Positions 1 to 8,290 are shown, counted from the stretch's first letter. The stretch is 64,000 nt of DNA from CAUZWH01 sp965224275 (GCA_965224275.1 CBDCYR010000005.1:248001-312000); one strand, 5' to 3'. The notes: generated by a model not told the origin, from the letters alone. Translations and numbers: made by a program.

Positions 1-134
1 ACGGTTTGCGGCCCCCCAAGTTTGAGTGACTGCAGCATTCCGCCGATGCCGCCGCCCCACGATGCCATCGCTTGGGGAACTGCGCGCTGGCCGGCGGTGC
101 GGATACGAAATGACGTCCCGACACACGCCAACAT
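1..134 (-). CDS. possible 5' end of a minus-strand gene running off the left edge
   Basis: On the minus strand an open frame of about 44 codons starts at an ATG at 134 and has no stop before the window edge. An AGGAGG sequence lies directly upstream, but only 2 nt from the ATG; a TTG as the next codon would give 5 nt. Third positions are mostly G or C, as in neighbouring genes. The peptide is Gly-rich near its visible end and I do not recognise it. It would be divergent from the gene at 301. Chance openness over 44 codons in GC-rich DNA is quite possible. Confidence 0.25.
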   Translation of the reverse strand, partial: MLACVGTSFRIRTAGQRAVPQAMASWGGGIGGMLQSLKLGGPQT

Positions 135-232
135 CACCTCCTCGAAGGCACAGCCCGCGCGTGAACGGCGGAGGTTTTGTTTCTGTTTCATGAGTTCGCC
201 ATTTAACCGAGAAAAACCAATGCAGTATTGAA

Positions 233-280
233 CATGTCATGACGACAATTACATTGTCATTATGACATGTTAATTGTCAT
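233..280. promoter_or_regulatory. nested inverted repeats (TGTCAT/ATGACA), probable operator
   Basis: Within 48 bp there are overlapping dyads: CATGTCAT (233-240) with ATGACATG (262-269), GACAAT (244-249) with ATTGTC (253-258), and TGTCAT-T-ATGACA at 256-268, plus another TTGTCAT at 274. The block is AT-rich in a GC-rich region and ends about 20 bp before the GTG start at 301. This layout is what operators of dimeric repressors look like. The regulator is unknown. Confidence 0.5.
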
Positions 281-300
281 TATATCGCACCGAGGTCACA

Positions 301-771
301 GTGGCAGAAATCATCAAGGACAATCCCGGCGTTATCGCCCGACCGCCGCGCCTCTATCTCGGGGCCCTGGCAATCGGGCTGCTGGTCGATGGGGCCTGGC
401 CGGTGGCTGTGATTCCCAATGCGTATCAATTTGCGTTCGGCGGAATTTGTGGTGCGACTGGATTGACGATCCTGCTCCAGGCCATGCGACAGTTTCAGGC
501 CCAAGGCACCAACATCCCGACGAACCAGCCGGCAATGGCGTTGGTCACCGATGGCGCCTACCTCTACTCGCGCAACCCCATCTACGTCGGGCTCAGTTTC
601 CTTTATTTTGGGGTGGCGCTGGCGATCGACAGTGCGTGGGTCCTGGGGCTGCTCGTGCCGCTCCTGGTGGTCATGCGCTACGGAGTGATCAACCGCGAGG
701 AGCGCTACCTCGAGAACAAGTTCGGACAGCCCTATGCTGAGTTCAAACGTGTGACGCCGCGCTGGTTTTAG
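301..771 (+). CDS. isoprenylcysteine carboxyl methyltransferase (ICMT/PEMT)-family membrane protein
   Basis: The 156-residue protein has about four hydrophobic segments and the family signature in its C-terminal half: GAYLYSRNPIYVG followed by a charged stretch with REERYLENKFG and a YAEFKRVTPRW tail. This family uses S-adenosylmethionine to methylate lipids or isoprenoid thiols at the membrane; the bacterial substrate is usually unknown. I chose GTG 301 because CGAGG sits 6 nt upstream; an in-frame TTG at 274 lies inside the operator dyads and lacks a ribosome site. The dyads upstream suggest it is under repressor control. Confidence 0.8.
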   Translation: MAEIIKDNPGVIARPPRLYLGALAIGLLVDGAWPVAVIPNAYQFAFGGICGATGLTILLQAMRQFQAQGTNIPTNQPAMALVTDGAYLYSRNPIYVGLSFLYFGVALAIDSAWVLGLLVPLLVVMRYGVINREERYLENKFGQPYAEFKRVTPRWF

Positions 772-817
772 TTACAAGCCCACCTCGAGCCCAGCACGTC
801 GCCACCAGTTCCATCAA

Positions 818-835
818 ATGACTCTGCCGAGTCAT
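818..835. other. stem-loop in the 772-984 intergenic region
   Basis: ATGACTC (818-824) and GAGTCAT (829-835) form a perfect 7-bp stem with a TGCC loop, 47 bp after the stop of the upstream gene. There is no T-run, so it is at best a weak terminator or mRNA end. Nothing else is clear in 772-984 except loosely promoter-like AT-richer stretches before the next gene. Confidence 0.3.
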
Positions 836-984
836 CCACCTGGATAGACCCCGCGCTCCTGCAATTGAGATTCGCTCGCACTTCAGTTGCCCCATGCTAT
901 GATCGGTGGCGCTGGCGCGCGCTGCAGGCGCCCGTGTGCGAACCGATTGCTTAAGTACCGAATAAACGACCGTACCTGCCCCCC

Positions 985-1890
985 ATGCAAACCGTCAGCG
1001 ACGTTGCGCTTGAGGCTATCGATACCTTCGAGGTTATCGCGCCTGAGGCTCAGACGGTCCCCTTCGTCTACAGCTCGCCGCACAGCGGCACCGCCTACTT
1101 GCGCGAATTTTTGGCCCAGTCGAAGCTCGACGTGCGAACCCTGCGGCGCTCGGAAGACGCCTTCGTCGACGAGTTGTTTGCGGCTGCACCCGAGATCGGT
1201 GCGCCACTGCTGCGTGCGGTGATTCCGCGATCGTTCCTCGACCTCAATCGCGAACCGCTCGAACTCGATCCGGAAATGTTCGAAGACACCGTACCCGAGC
1301 ACGCCAACACAACGTCCCATCGCGTCAATGGCGGCCTTGGCACAATCGCGCGTATTGTCAGCAACGGCGCCGAGATCTATCGCGGCAGGCTTCGCTATCG
1401 CGACGCCGAGCGACGTATCGAGCTGGTTTACGTACCTTATCACCGGTGCCTGCGCACGCTGATCGACGACATCCGAGCCCGGTTTGGCTGCGCCATCCTC
1501 GTCGATTGCCATTCGATGCCGTCGATCGGCGGTCCTCTCGATCAGGATTCCGGACGCCAACGCGCCGATGTCATTCTGGGTGATCGCTTTGGCCGAAGTT
1601 GCTCGCCAATCCTCATCGCGACCGCCGAACGCACGCTACGCGAACTCGGTTATCGCGTATTTCGCAACAATCCCTATGCCGGTGGCTTTACCACCCAGCA
1701 CTATGGCCGGCCCTCAGAAGCGGTCCATGCCCTGCAGATCGAGCTCAATCGGGCACTCTATATGGACGAGAACCGCATTGATCGGACGCCCCTGATGCCC
1801 GGCGTACGCGATGATATGACAACTCTGATGCGCGCCCTCGCCGATGTCGACCCGGCAGTGCTGTACCCGGCAAAAAAAGCCGCGGAGTAA
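985..1890 (+). CDS. N-formylglutamate amidohydrolase family protein
   Basis: The 301-residue protein matches the FGase family (PF05013), zinc hydrolases that cleave N-formylglutamate to glutamate and formate at the end of one histidine-degradation route. Visible blocks are SSPHSG (about 31-36), a central ILVDCHSMPS with the zinc-site Asp/His, NNPYAGG and ALQIELNRALYMDE near the C-terminus. Length is normal. No other hut gene is nearby, so the true substrate may be another N-acylated amino acid. The gene stands alone; the start is the first ATG of the frame. Confidence 0.85.
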   Translation: MQTVSDVALEAIDTFEVIAPEAQTVPFVYSSPHSGTAYLREFLAQSKLDVRTLRRSEDAFVDELFAAAPEIGAPLLRAVIPRSFLDLNREPLELDPEMFEDTVPEHANTTSHRVNGGLGTIARIVSNGAEIYRGRLRYRDAERRIELVYVPYHRCLRTLIDDIRARFGCAILVDCHSMPSIGGPLDQDSGRQRADVILGDRFGRSCSPILIATAERTLRELGYRVFRNNPYAGGFTTQHYGRPSEAVHALQIELNRALYMDENRIDRTPLMPGVRDDMTTLMRALADVDPAVLYPAKKAAE

Positions 1891-1996
1891 CAACGGCAGC
1901 CATTTTTCGGCGGTTTTCGAGGGCCGCCCTCCTTCTCCAGCGATCGCTGAGCTATACGCTTCGGCTCGATGTTCGCGGGCAGAAACTGCTTCGCAA

Positions 1997-2047
1997 CGTT
2001 CGCCAAGCGTCCGCCAAGCGTCCGCCAAAGGTCCGCCAAGCGTCCGG
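1997..2047. repeat. 11-bp minisatellite, about 4.6 copies
   Basis: Four consecutive 11-mers close to CGTCCGCCAAG start at 1997, 2008, 2019 and 2030, followed by a partial copy to 2047. The copies differ by one or two bases. The repeat is in non-coding DNA between the amidohydrolase gene and the small RNA terminator. Confidence 0.85.
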
Positions 2048-2063
2048 CTCACCACAATTGGCA

Positions 2064-2092
2064 AGAAAAAGGGCCATCCACGAGGATGGCCC
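2064..2092 (-). terminator. intrinsic terminator of the small RNA
   Basis: GGGCCATCC (2071-2079) and GGATGGCCC (2084-2092) make a perfect 9-bp stem with a 4-nt loop. On the minus strand the stem is followed at once by five T, then CTT. The T-run exists only on that strand, which fixes the direction. Confidence 0.85.
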
Positions 2093-2152
2093 AAGTTCAG
2101 GGAGGAAATACCCACGAGGGGTCGCAGTACCCACGGTGAACACCGTAGGTGC
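2064..2152 (-). ncRNA. small RNA candidate, resembles the alphaproteobacterial MmgR (alpha-r8) family
   Basis: Read on the minus strand, a promoter (TTGCAA, 16-bp spacer, TATAGT) is followed about 90 nt later by a strong intrinsic terminator. The transcript would begin near 2152. It holds a first hairpin around ACGGTG-TT-CACCGT, a single-stranded UUUCCUCCCU (about 2098-2107), and the terminator stem. From memory, this exact pyrimidine decamer is the conserved internal core of the MmgR family (about 77 nt in Sinorhizobium), Hfq-associated RNAs tied to carbon and nitrogen storage control. The decamer is an anti-Shine-Dalgarno sequence, so it could pair with ribosome sites. No protein is needed to explain the region. 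Family assignment is from recall, not a covariance search. Confidence 0.65.
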
Positions 2153-2158
2153 AGTATC

Positions 2159-2186
2159 ACTATACGCGTAATACGGGAAATTGCAA
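2159..2186 (-). promoter_or_regulatory. sigma-70 type promoter of the small RNA
   Basis: On the minus strand TTGCAA (2181-2186) and TATAGT (2159-2164) are separated by 16 bp. The boxes each match the consensus at four to five of six positions. The distance to the terminator gives a transcript of about 90 nt. Confidence 0.65.
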
Positions 2187-2429
2187 GATCAAAATTTCTA
2201 ATTTCCTAAAAAATTCATCATGTTACGAGGGGTTTCCGAGGGGAAACACTAACTACCTTAGTATAGGCCCCTGTCTATAAGACCTAATTCCCCATCGCCT
2301 ATCTGCCCACCAATCACAGGCTTGCCGTCTTACATCGACGAATCCTGCCTGTACACACCGATTCACCGCGGAATCCCTCCGTGAATCCGAACTTGGCACA
2401 TCCCTTGCTCAGTTAATCACGGTGCTCTC

Positions 2430-3128
2430 ATGTTAAGAAATTCGCATTGCAACCTGGGGCTGTTAACAGCCCTCATACTTTTAACTAGCGGTAGCGACGC
2501 GAGCGCGATGGGAATGCGCGCGGCACGCTTCGATCCGCCTGTCCCGACCGCACCTGAGGCTGTCTGCCGGTATTACGCGGCGCAGGCAGAGCGAGATCAT
2601 CGCCTCCCTCGAGATCTCCTGCGGGCGATCGCGCTCACTGAATCCGGCCGCTGGGACACCGCCACCAAGAGCCACGCGCCATGGCCCTGGACGGTCACCT
2701 CGGGCAAGCGACACTGGTATCTCGACACCAAGCAAGCCGCGATTGCCCAGGTCGAGAAACTTCTGCGCGCCGGAGTTCGCAACATCGACGTCGGCTGCAT
2801 GCAGATCAACCTGCACTTTCACCCGGCTGCCTTTGCGGGACTCCAGACCGCGTTCGACCCGGCCCGCAATGCCGATTATGCCGCTGGCTATCTCAAACGC
2901 CTGCGCGACGAAACCAAGTCTTGGCGACTCGCGGTTGCGCGTTACCACTCTGCAACGCCCGAACGTGGGGCGACCTATCGGACCAAGGTTTACAGGTTCC
3001 TGCGCGATGAGCGACACCTTGCGGCCGAAGAGCGCCGGGCGGCAGCCAAGGAACGCTACCGCCTGTGGCGGGCCGAGAAGGACGCAAAACGGGCGCGGCT
3101 CCAATCCTCACCAACCACTAGTGGATGA
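2430..3128 (+). CDS. lytic transglycosylase, SLT domain
   Basis: The 232-residue protein begins with a signal peptide (hydrophobic LGLLTALILLTSG then ASA) and carries an SLT/lysozyme-like domain: RAIALTESGR with the catalytic Glu near residue 73, VGCMQINLHFHP, and ARYHSATPE before a tyrosine motif. Such enzymes cleave the glycan strands of peptidoglycan in the periplasm. The C-terminal 40 residues are very rich in Arg, Lys, Glu and Ala and look like a helical tail. The stop codon lies inside a perfect palindrome (3118-3138). A hairpin (GTTTCC/GGAAAC, 2232-2247) lies about 180 bp upstream in the otherwise featureless leader. Confidence 0.85.
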   Translation: MLRNSHCNLGLLTALILLTSGSDASAMGMRAARFDPPVPTAPEAVCRYYAAQAERDHRLPRDLLRAIALTESGRWDTATKSHAPWPWTVTSGKRHWYLDTKQAAIAQVEKLLRAGVRNIDVGCMQINLHFHPAAFAGLQTAFDPARNADYAAGYLKRLRDETKSWRLAVARYHSATPERGATYRTKVYRFLRDERHLAAEERRAAAKERYRLWRAEKDAKRARLQSSPTTSG

Positions 3129-3138
3129 AATCCACTAG
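3118..3138. repeat. dispersed palindrome, copy 1
   Basis: CTAGTGGAT (3118-3126), a GAA centre and ATCCACTAG (3130-3138) form a perfect dyad with 9-bp arms. It overlaps the stop codon of the transglycosylase gene. The same 21-bp element is found at 47851-47871 and a near copy at 22684-22706. Confidence 0.85.
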
Positions 3139-3257
3139 ATACGCGTCGGCAACAAACTGATCGCGGCGTCAACGCCATGCAATCGGCCAAGTGCGCGCCC
3201 ACCTATGAGGCATCGCAGGTTGCGGGTCGTGCCAGCTCGTGAGCAGCTCGCGGTTCG

Positions 3258-4367
3258 TTAAGCCGTGGCAGCCGGGCGCAGGCGCACCGGTTGGCGTTTG
3301 GACCCCCAGGTTCCCGGCGGCCCATCGAACGCACCCGCAATCGGCGTGGCGCACTCCGTGCAGCGTCCAGCACTATCAAGGCGCCAATCGGATAGCACAT
3401 ACCAATCGCGGCCGATCACCTTGACGCCGCACCCAGGGCAGTAGGTACTGCTGCCCACTTCATCATGGACGTTGCCGACGTAAACGTAATTTAAACCTGC
3501 ACTTCTGGCGATGCGCTGCGCGCCCAGTAGCGTGTCGTGTGGGGTCCGGGGTTTGTCGCGCATCCGGAAATCCGGATGAAACGCGGTGAAGTGGAGGGGC
3601 ACATTGGGGCCGAGATTTTCCAGGAACCATGCCGCTAGGCGCTCGATCTCGGAGTCAGAATCGTTCTCGCCGGGAATAAGCAGCGTGGTTACCTCGAACC
3701 ACACATCGGTTTCGTTTTTGAGATAAACCAGCGTGTCGAGCACCGGCTGCAGGTGAGCGCTACAGAGCTGATAATAGAATTCCTCGGTGAACGCTTTGAG
3801 ATCGATATTCGCGGCATCCATATGCCGATAAAACTCGGCGCGCGGTTCAGGGCAGATATAGCCGGCGGTTACGGCGACAGTCTTGATCCCGCGTTCGTGG
3901 CACGCGGCTGCCACATCGACGGCATATTCGAGGAAGATGACCGGATCGTTGTAGGTGAACGCGACCGAACGGCAGCCGAGGCGGTGGGCAGCTTCGGCCA
4001 GCAGTTCGGGTGAAGCGGCATCAGCCAGGGTATCGATCTCCCGCGATTTACTGATGTCCCAATTCTGGCAAAACTTGCAACTCAGGTTGCAGCCCGCTGT
4101 GCCGAACGACAAGACCGGCGTTCCCGGGAGAAAATGATTGAGCGGTTTCTTCTCGATCGGATCAATACAAAATCCGGATGAGCGACCGTAACTGGTCAAC
4201 TTGATCTCGCCGCCTTCATTGGCGCGAATAAAACACAGACCCCGTTGTCCATCGCGAAGCGTGCAGAATCGAGGGCAAAGCTCACAGCGAACCCGGCCGT
4301 CCTCGAGCGTTTGCCAATAGCGGCCCGTTATCCAGTCATCGCGGATTCCGGTTTCTGCATTTTGCAT
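3258..4367 (-). CDS. amrS: AmmeMemoRadiSam system radical SAM enzyme
   Basis: This is the radical SAM member of the AmmeMemoRadiSam triad. Counting from the ATG at 4367, the cluster motif CNLSCKFC gives Cys93, Cys97 and Cys100; a Cys-rich N-terminus (CELCPRFC near 28-35) and a C-terminal zinc-ribbon-like segment with CPGCG and CTEC also match the family. The reaction and substrate are not established for this system. A longer reading from a TTG at 4427 adds 20 residues without family similarity, and ATG 4367 has AGG close upstream. The gene is divergent from the Memo/AMMECR1 fusion at 4559, with about 190 bp between them for two promoters. Confidence 0.9.
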   Translation of the reverse strand: MQNAETGIRDDWITGRYWQTLEDGRVRCELCPRFCTLRDGQRGLCFIRANEGGEIKLTSYGRSSGFCIDPIEKKPLNHFLPGTPVLSFGTAGCNLSCKFCQNWDISKSREIDTLADAASPELLAEAAHRLGCRSVAFTYNDPVIFLEYAVDVAAACHERGIKTVAVTAGYICPEPRAEFYRHMDAANIDLKAFTEEFYYQLCSAHLQPVLDTLVYLKNETDVWFEVTTLLIPGENDSDSEIERLAAWFLENLGPNVPLHFTAFHPDFRMRDKPRTPHDTLLGAQRIARSAGLNYVYVGNVHDEVGSSTYCPGCGVKVIGRDWYVLSDWRLDSAGRCTECATPIAGAFDGPPGTWGSKRQPVRLRPAATA

Positions 4368-4558
4368 CAATCCTGCCCTCGCCCTCGCGTTCCGATTAGT
4401 CTGGCGATGCTGGCCGACCAAGACCAACTTGCCGCGGCATTTGGTAACAACCGCTGCCCGTACACATTACTCTACGCTTAAGATATAGTTCGTGGCCGTA
4501 GAGCCAAGGCAAAACCCTTCGCCCGACCCAGACCAGTGAGTCCACGGAGAGCAACGCG

Positions 4559-6088
4559 GTGAGCATGAGCGCGAGCGCAGGCGTCCGCCCACCAGCAGTC
4601 GCGGGTTCTTTCTACCCTGGCGACGCGGCTGAACTCGCGAAAACGGTGCAATCGCTGATCCGCGAAGCGATGGCACAGGGACACCGCGCCGGTCCGACGC
4701 TGCCCAAAGCCATCATCGCGCCGCACGCCGGCTATGTGTATTCGGGCCCGATCGCCGCCTCGGTCTACGCCCGCTTCGGATCGGGGCGCAATACGATCAA
4801 GCGCATCATTTTGTTGGGCCCGGCGCACCGCGTCGCAGTTCGCGGCCTCGCAGTTCCCTCGCATGGCGGATTTGCAACGCCGCTCGGTGTGGTGCCGCTC
4901 GACCGGACGATGATCGACGCGATCAAGGTATTGCCACAGGTGCATGAGTTCGACGAAACCCATGCGGCCGAACATAGCCTTGAAGTACACCTGCCATTCC
5001 TCCAGCACATATTCGAGTCGTTCACCCTGGTGCCGATTGTGGTTGGCGATTCCGAACCCCAGGAAGTAGCCGACGTGTTGCGAGCGTTGTGGGGCGGGCC
5101 CGAGACCTTGATCGTGGTGAGCTCGGATCTCAGCCATTATCACGACTACGATACCGCCAGATCGATGGACTCGACGACGTCGAACGCCATCGCAAATCTG
5201 CAAACCGATGGGATTTCGGATCAAGGCGCCTGTGGGCGTATGCCAATACGCGGATTGCTGCGCTTGGCGAAGGAACTCGGTCTACGCGCGACGACCATCG
5301 ACCTCCGCAATTCAGGCGACACGGCTGGTCCGCGCGACGCGGTGGTCGGCTACGGCGCCTATGTTTTCGAAAACGGAAGCAGCGCCAACGCCGCCGCTAC
5401 CGATGCACCTGCCGCAGTGGCGGCACCGCCGGCCACGGCTGCATCAGCGCCGCAACCGGCCGCGTCCGCCCCGACTGCGTCACCAGCGGCCGCTGGGCAG
5501 GAAACGCTCACTGAAAATCAACGCAAACAGTTGCTCGATGTTGCGGCGCGTTCGATCTCGATCGGTCTCAAAACCGGACATCGCCCAAAGCTCGACCTAC
5601 GCACGTTTCACCCGCGGTTCGGCCAACCGGCCGCGAGTTTTGTCACGCTAACGCGCGATACCCGGTTACGGGGATGTATTGGCTCGCTGGAGGCTAAGCG
5701 CCCGTTGGTCGCCGACATCGCGTGGAACGCATATGCCTCGGCGTTCGAGGATCGGCGCTTCAAACCGCTTGCGTCAGAGGAGTTTGAGCATCTTGCATTG
5801 AGCATCTCAATCCTCACGGCACCGCAACCGATGGCGTTCGATAGCGAGGAACATCTACTCCACCAATTGCGCCCGGGGATTGATGGACTGACAATTCAAG
5901 AAGGTCCAAGACGGGCGACGTTCCTGCCCCAGGTTTGGGAGCAAACGGCCGACCCCATCCAGTTTATCCAGCACCTGAAAACAAAAGCCGGCCTCGCCGC
6001 AGACCACTGGTCTAGTGAGCTCAGTGCGTGGCGATATCAGACCGATAGTTTTGCTCGGCCAGCGCCGCCGCTCACAAACGCTGAATAG
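4559..6088 (+). CDS. AmmeMemoRadiSam protein B (Memo-like) fused to AMMECR1 domain
   Basis: One 509-residue protein carries both other members of the triad. Residues about 8-275 are Memo-like (PF01875): PHAGYVYSG, LLGPAHR and GACGR place the two His and one Cys that bind metal in Memo proteins, and SSDLSHY is present. Residues about 275-320 are an Ala/Pro-rich linker. Residues about 320-505 are an AMMECR1 domain (PF01871) with the diagnostic LRGCIG. Memo resembles extradiol dioxygenases in fold and human MEMO1 binds metal and influences redox; the bacterial activity is unknown. GGAG lies 9 nt before GTG 4559, so I prefer it over ATG 4565. Partner gene amrS is divergent. Confidence 0.9.
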   Translation: MSMSASAGVRPPAVAGSFYPGDAAELAKTVQSLIREAMAQGHRAGPTLPKAIIAPHAGYVYSGPIAASVYARFGSGRNTIKRIILLGPAHRVAVRGLAVPSHGGFATPLGVVPLDRTMIDAIKVLPQVHEFDETHAAEHSLEVHLPFLQHIFESFTLVPIVVGDSEPQEVADVLRALWGGPETLIVVSSDLSHYHDYDTARSMDSTTSNAIANLQTDGISDQGACGRMPIRGLLRLAKELGLRATTIDLRNSGDTAGPRDAVVGYGAYVFENGSSANAAATDAPAAVAAPPATAASAPQPAASAPTASPAAAGQETLTENQRKQLLDVAARSISIGLKTGHRPKLDLRTFHPRFGQPAASFVTLTRDTRLRGCIGSLEAKRPLVADIAWNAYASAFEDRRFKPLASEEFEHLALSISILTAPQPMAFDSEEHLLHQLRPGIDGLTIQEGPRRATFLPQVWEQTADPIQFIQHLKTKAGLAADHWSSELSAWRYQTDSFARPAPPLTNAE

Positions 6089-6104
6089 CAACAATAGCGA
6101 TGCA

Positions 6105-6645
6105 CTCGTGGCATGACGATGTGGGCCGGGTCGCCACTGGCGGAAAATTCGGCTGGTGGTCATAGCCTTGGTTCGCCAGACCACTGTACTGACCAGCCAT
6201 CGGTTCGGACGGTCGCGCCAGGCGCCACGGTTGTTTGGACAAACGGGATCAGGCTCCTCGCAGCCACAACGCGGCTCATTCGGATCCGGCCAGTGCCCCG
6301 CGGACTTCCGCCGCAATCGCGACGATCGACTTGGTCTTCGTCTGTCGCCCCAATTCCCGGCCGCCCACATAGGTTTCGTCCACCTCGACCGCGCCGCCCA
6401 GGAGATCACTCACCATGGCGCGCCGCAACTTGTGCAGCCAAGCCCAGGCGGTCTGATAAAGGCCAAGAATGCGTTGCAGGCCGAGCGCTGACCCCGTGCT
6501 TCTGGTTGGTCACGTACCACATTGGAACCAAAGGCGCAATTATCTGCACCGATGTTTGACGCTGACACTGCAACTGACCCCGCGCCGTCGGCCAGGCGTC
6601 GGTTCCGCAGCAAGACGGGCATCGAAAACCTTCAACCAATCGCAT
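6105..6645 (-). pseudogene. degraded IS1595-family (ISXO2-like) transposase
   Basis: Read on the minus strand from 6645, the N-terminal zinc-ribbon region (RCPSC, then QCQRQTS) and MWYVTNQKHGVSA are recognisable, then the frame stops near 6406. Another frame at about 6300-6395 gives the catalytic-core signature VDETYVGGRE followed by KTKSIVAIAAEVRGA, and a further stretch near 6120-6290 gives VAPGATVRTDGW. These are collinear blocks of ISXO2-like transposases with several frameshifts and missing parts. I cannot see clear terminal inverted repeats. An alternating TA run (6653-6666) lies just beyond the upstream end. Confidence 0.8.
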
Positions 6646-6818
6646 GAGAATTATATATATATATAAGTAAAACTTGACAGTCGCGCATCACCTGCGCATG
6701 GTACGGCCGCGTTGGATTGTTGCCAACGTATTGGGTTTGCTTGGTTTTTCGAATTTTTCCTGGGGGCCTCTTGCTTTCTCGTTTATGGCGCTTCGCCCAA
6801 CCGCGCAGCGCCTCCAAC

Positions 6819-8246
6819 ATGACCAATTGGCAGGTCCTGATCGGTGCGACGACTGGTCTGCTGATCTCGCTCGCCTTTATTTCGGCGATCGGACTATCGG
6901 CCGCTGGCCCGCCGATGATTGTCATGGAAGCCGGATCGACTCGCCAGATTATCGAGGTGTCGTCGAGTCAGTCGACACCGCCGCCCTATGCGGCACGCGA
7001 CGATGTCGAGATCGTGCACCAGCGCGAGAACCTGCCAACCGAATGGCGTCAGCAACCTTCCCTTAGCCCGGTTACGCCAACTGGGGAGCCGCGCCTTGAC
7101 CCGCCGCCAAGCTTCATAAAGTCCGTTCAGATAAGGAAGGGCGGAACCTTAGGCGAGGCACTGTCACGCGCTGGCACAAACGGCAACGAATCTCACGAGG
7201 CAATCGTGGCGCTTCGCAAGGTCTTCAATCTGCGCCGCCTGCGCCCCGGCCAAGAAGTGAACGTGCGCCTTACGGCGGCGCCGGACGCAAGAAAACTAAC
7301 CACCCTCGATGCGCTGACGATGGCAGTTGATATTGATCGCATCGTTGTCGCCGAACGCGACGCCACCGGAAAGTTCCAAGCCAAAATTGTCGAGAAGGAT
7401 CTGCGCCACGAGTATGGGCGGGTCGTCGGCACCATCGAAGGCAGTTTGTTCGTCGCCGCTCAAAATGCGGAATTGCCGATTCCATTGATCATGGAACTAA
7501 TCCGAATCTACAGTTGGGACGTCGATTTCCAGCGCGAGATCCAGCGCGGCGACCACTTTGAAGTACTCTATGATCGCTATGTCGATGGCGACGCGCCAGC
7601 GCCCGAGAAGGCGATCAAGGTCGGTAAAATTCTATACGCATCGCTTACGTTGAGCGGCAAGAAAATTGAACTATTCCGCTACCGCACGACGGATGGTCGA
7701 GTTGATTACTTCGACACCAAAGGCGCTAGCGTACGCAAAGCGCTCCTGCGAACGCCCATCGATGGCGCACGCCTATCATCGCGCTACGGCAAGCGCCGTC
7801 ATCCGGTTCTCGGCTACACCAAGATGCATCGTGGCGTCGATTTCGCAGCACCGCGGGGCACGCCGATCATGGCGGCTGGCAACGGTGTCGTAGAACTCGC
7901 AGGGCGTAATGGCGCCTACGGAAAATATGTCCGTATCCGCCACAATGGTCGCTACAAAACCGCCTATGGCCACCTCAGCCGATTTGGTAAGCGCATCCGT
8001 ACGGGCAAGCGGGTCGAGCAGGGCCAGATTATCGGTTATGTCGGGTCGACCGGTCGATCCACGGGGCCGCACCTCCATTACGAAGTGCTTGCCGGCAACC
8101 GCCAGGTGAACCCACTCGGCGTCAAGCTGCCGACCGGCACCAAATTACAGGGCAGTCAGCTAGCCGCGTTCAAAACCAAAATACAGGACGTGGCGGCGCA
8201 ACGCGACGAGGTACCGCTGTCCTCCGAGTTCGCCAGCAAACGCTAA
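6819..8246 (+). CDS. M23 family metallopeptidase (LytM-type murein hydrolase)
   Basis: From ATG 6819 the protein has 475 residues: an N-terminal membrane anchor (about 4-26), a periplasmic region, and a C-terminal M23 domain. Zinc ligands are visible in MHRGVDFAAP (His337, Asp341), GHLSRF (His385) and HLHYEV (His418, His420). These enzymes cut peptidoglycan cross-bridges or serve as activators of amidases in envelope growth and division. An upstream TTG at 6717 would add 34 residues; neither start has a good ribosome site, so the 5' end is uncertain. A terminator hairpin follows at 8263, and clpB converges from the other side. Confidence 0.9.
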   Translation: MTNWQVLIGATTGLLISLAFISAIGLSAAGPPMIVMEAGSTRQIIEVSSSQSTPPPYAARDDVEIVHQRENLPTEWRQQPSLSPVTPTGEPRLDPPPSFIKSVQIRKGGTLGEALSRAGTNGNESHEAIVALRKVFNLRRLRPGQEVNVRLTAAPDARKLTTLDALTMAVDIDRIVVAERDATGKFQAKIVEKDLRHEYGRVVGTIEGSLFVAAQNAELPIPLIMELIRIYSWDVDFQREIQRGDHFEVLYDRYVDGDAPAPEKAIKVGKILYASLTLSGKKIELFRYRTTDGRVDYFDTKGASVRKALLRTPIDGARLSSRYGKRRHPVLGYTKMHRGVDFAAPRGTPIMAAGNGVVELAGRNGAYGKYVRIRHNGRYKTAYGHLSRFGKRIRTGKRVEQGQIIGYVGSTGRSTGPHLHYEVLAGNRQVNPLGVKLPTGTKLQGSQLAAFKTKIQDVAAQRDEVPLSSEFASKR

Positions 8247-8262
8247 CGCAGTATTTCGGCGG

Positions 8263-8290
8263 GGCAGCGCAACGGCCGCTGCCCTTTACT
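8263..8290 (+). terminator. terminator after the M23 peptidase gene
   Basis: GGGCAGCG (8263-8270) and CGCTGCCC (8278-8285) form an 8-bp GC-rich stem with a 7-nt loop, followed by TTTACT. It lies 16 bp after the stop. A second small palindrome (GCCGGCG/CGCCGGC, 8333-8347) is nearer to the end of clpB. Confidence 0.6.

Noticed and set aside
883..1560. 225-codon open frame opposite the N-formylglutamate amidohydrolase
   Set aside because: It is the antisense of a clear family member, has no ribosome site and shows no family signature; typical of GC-rich shadow frames.
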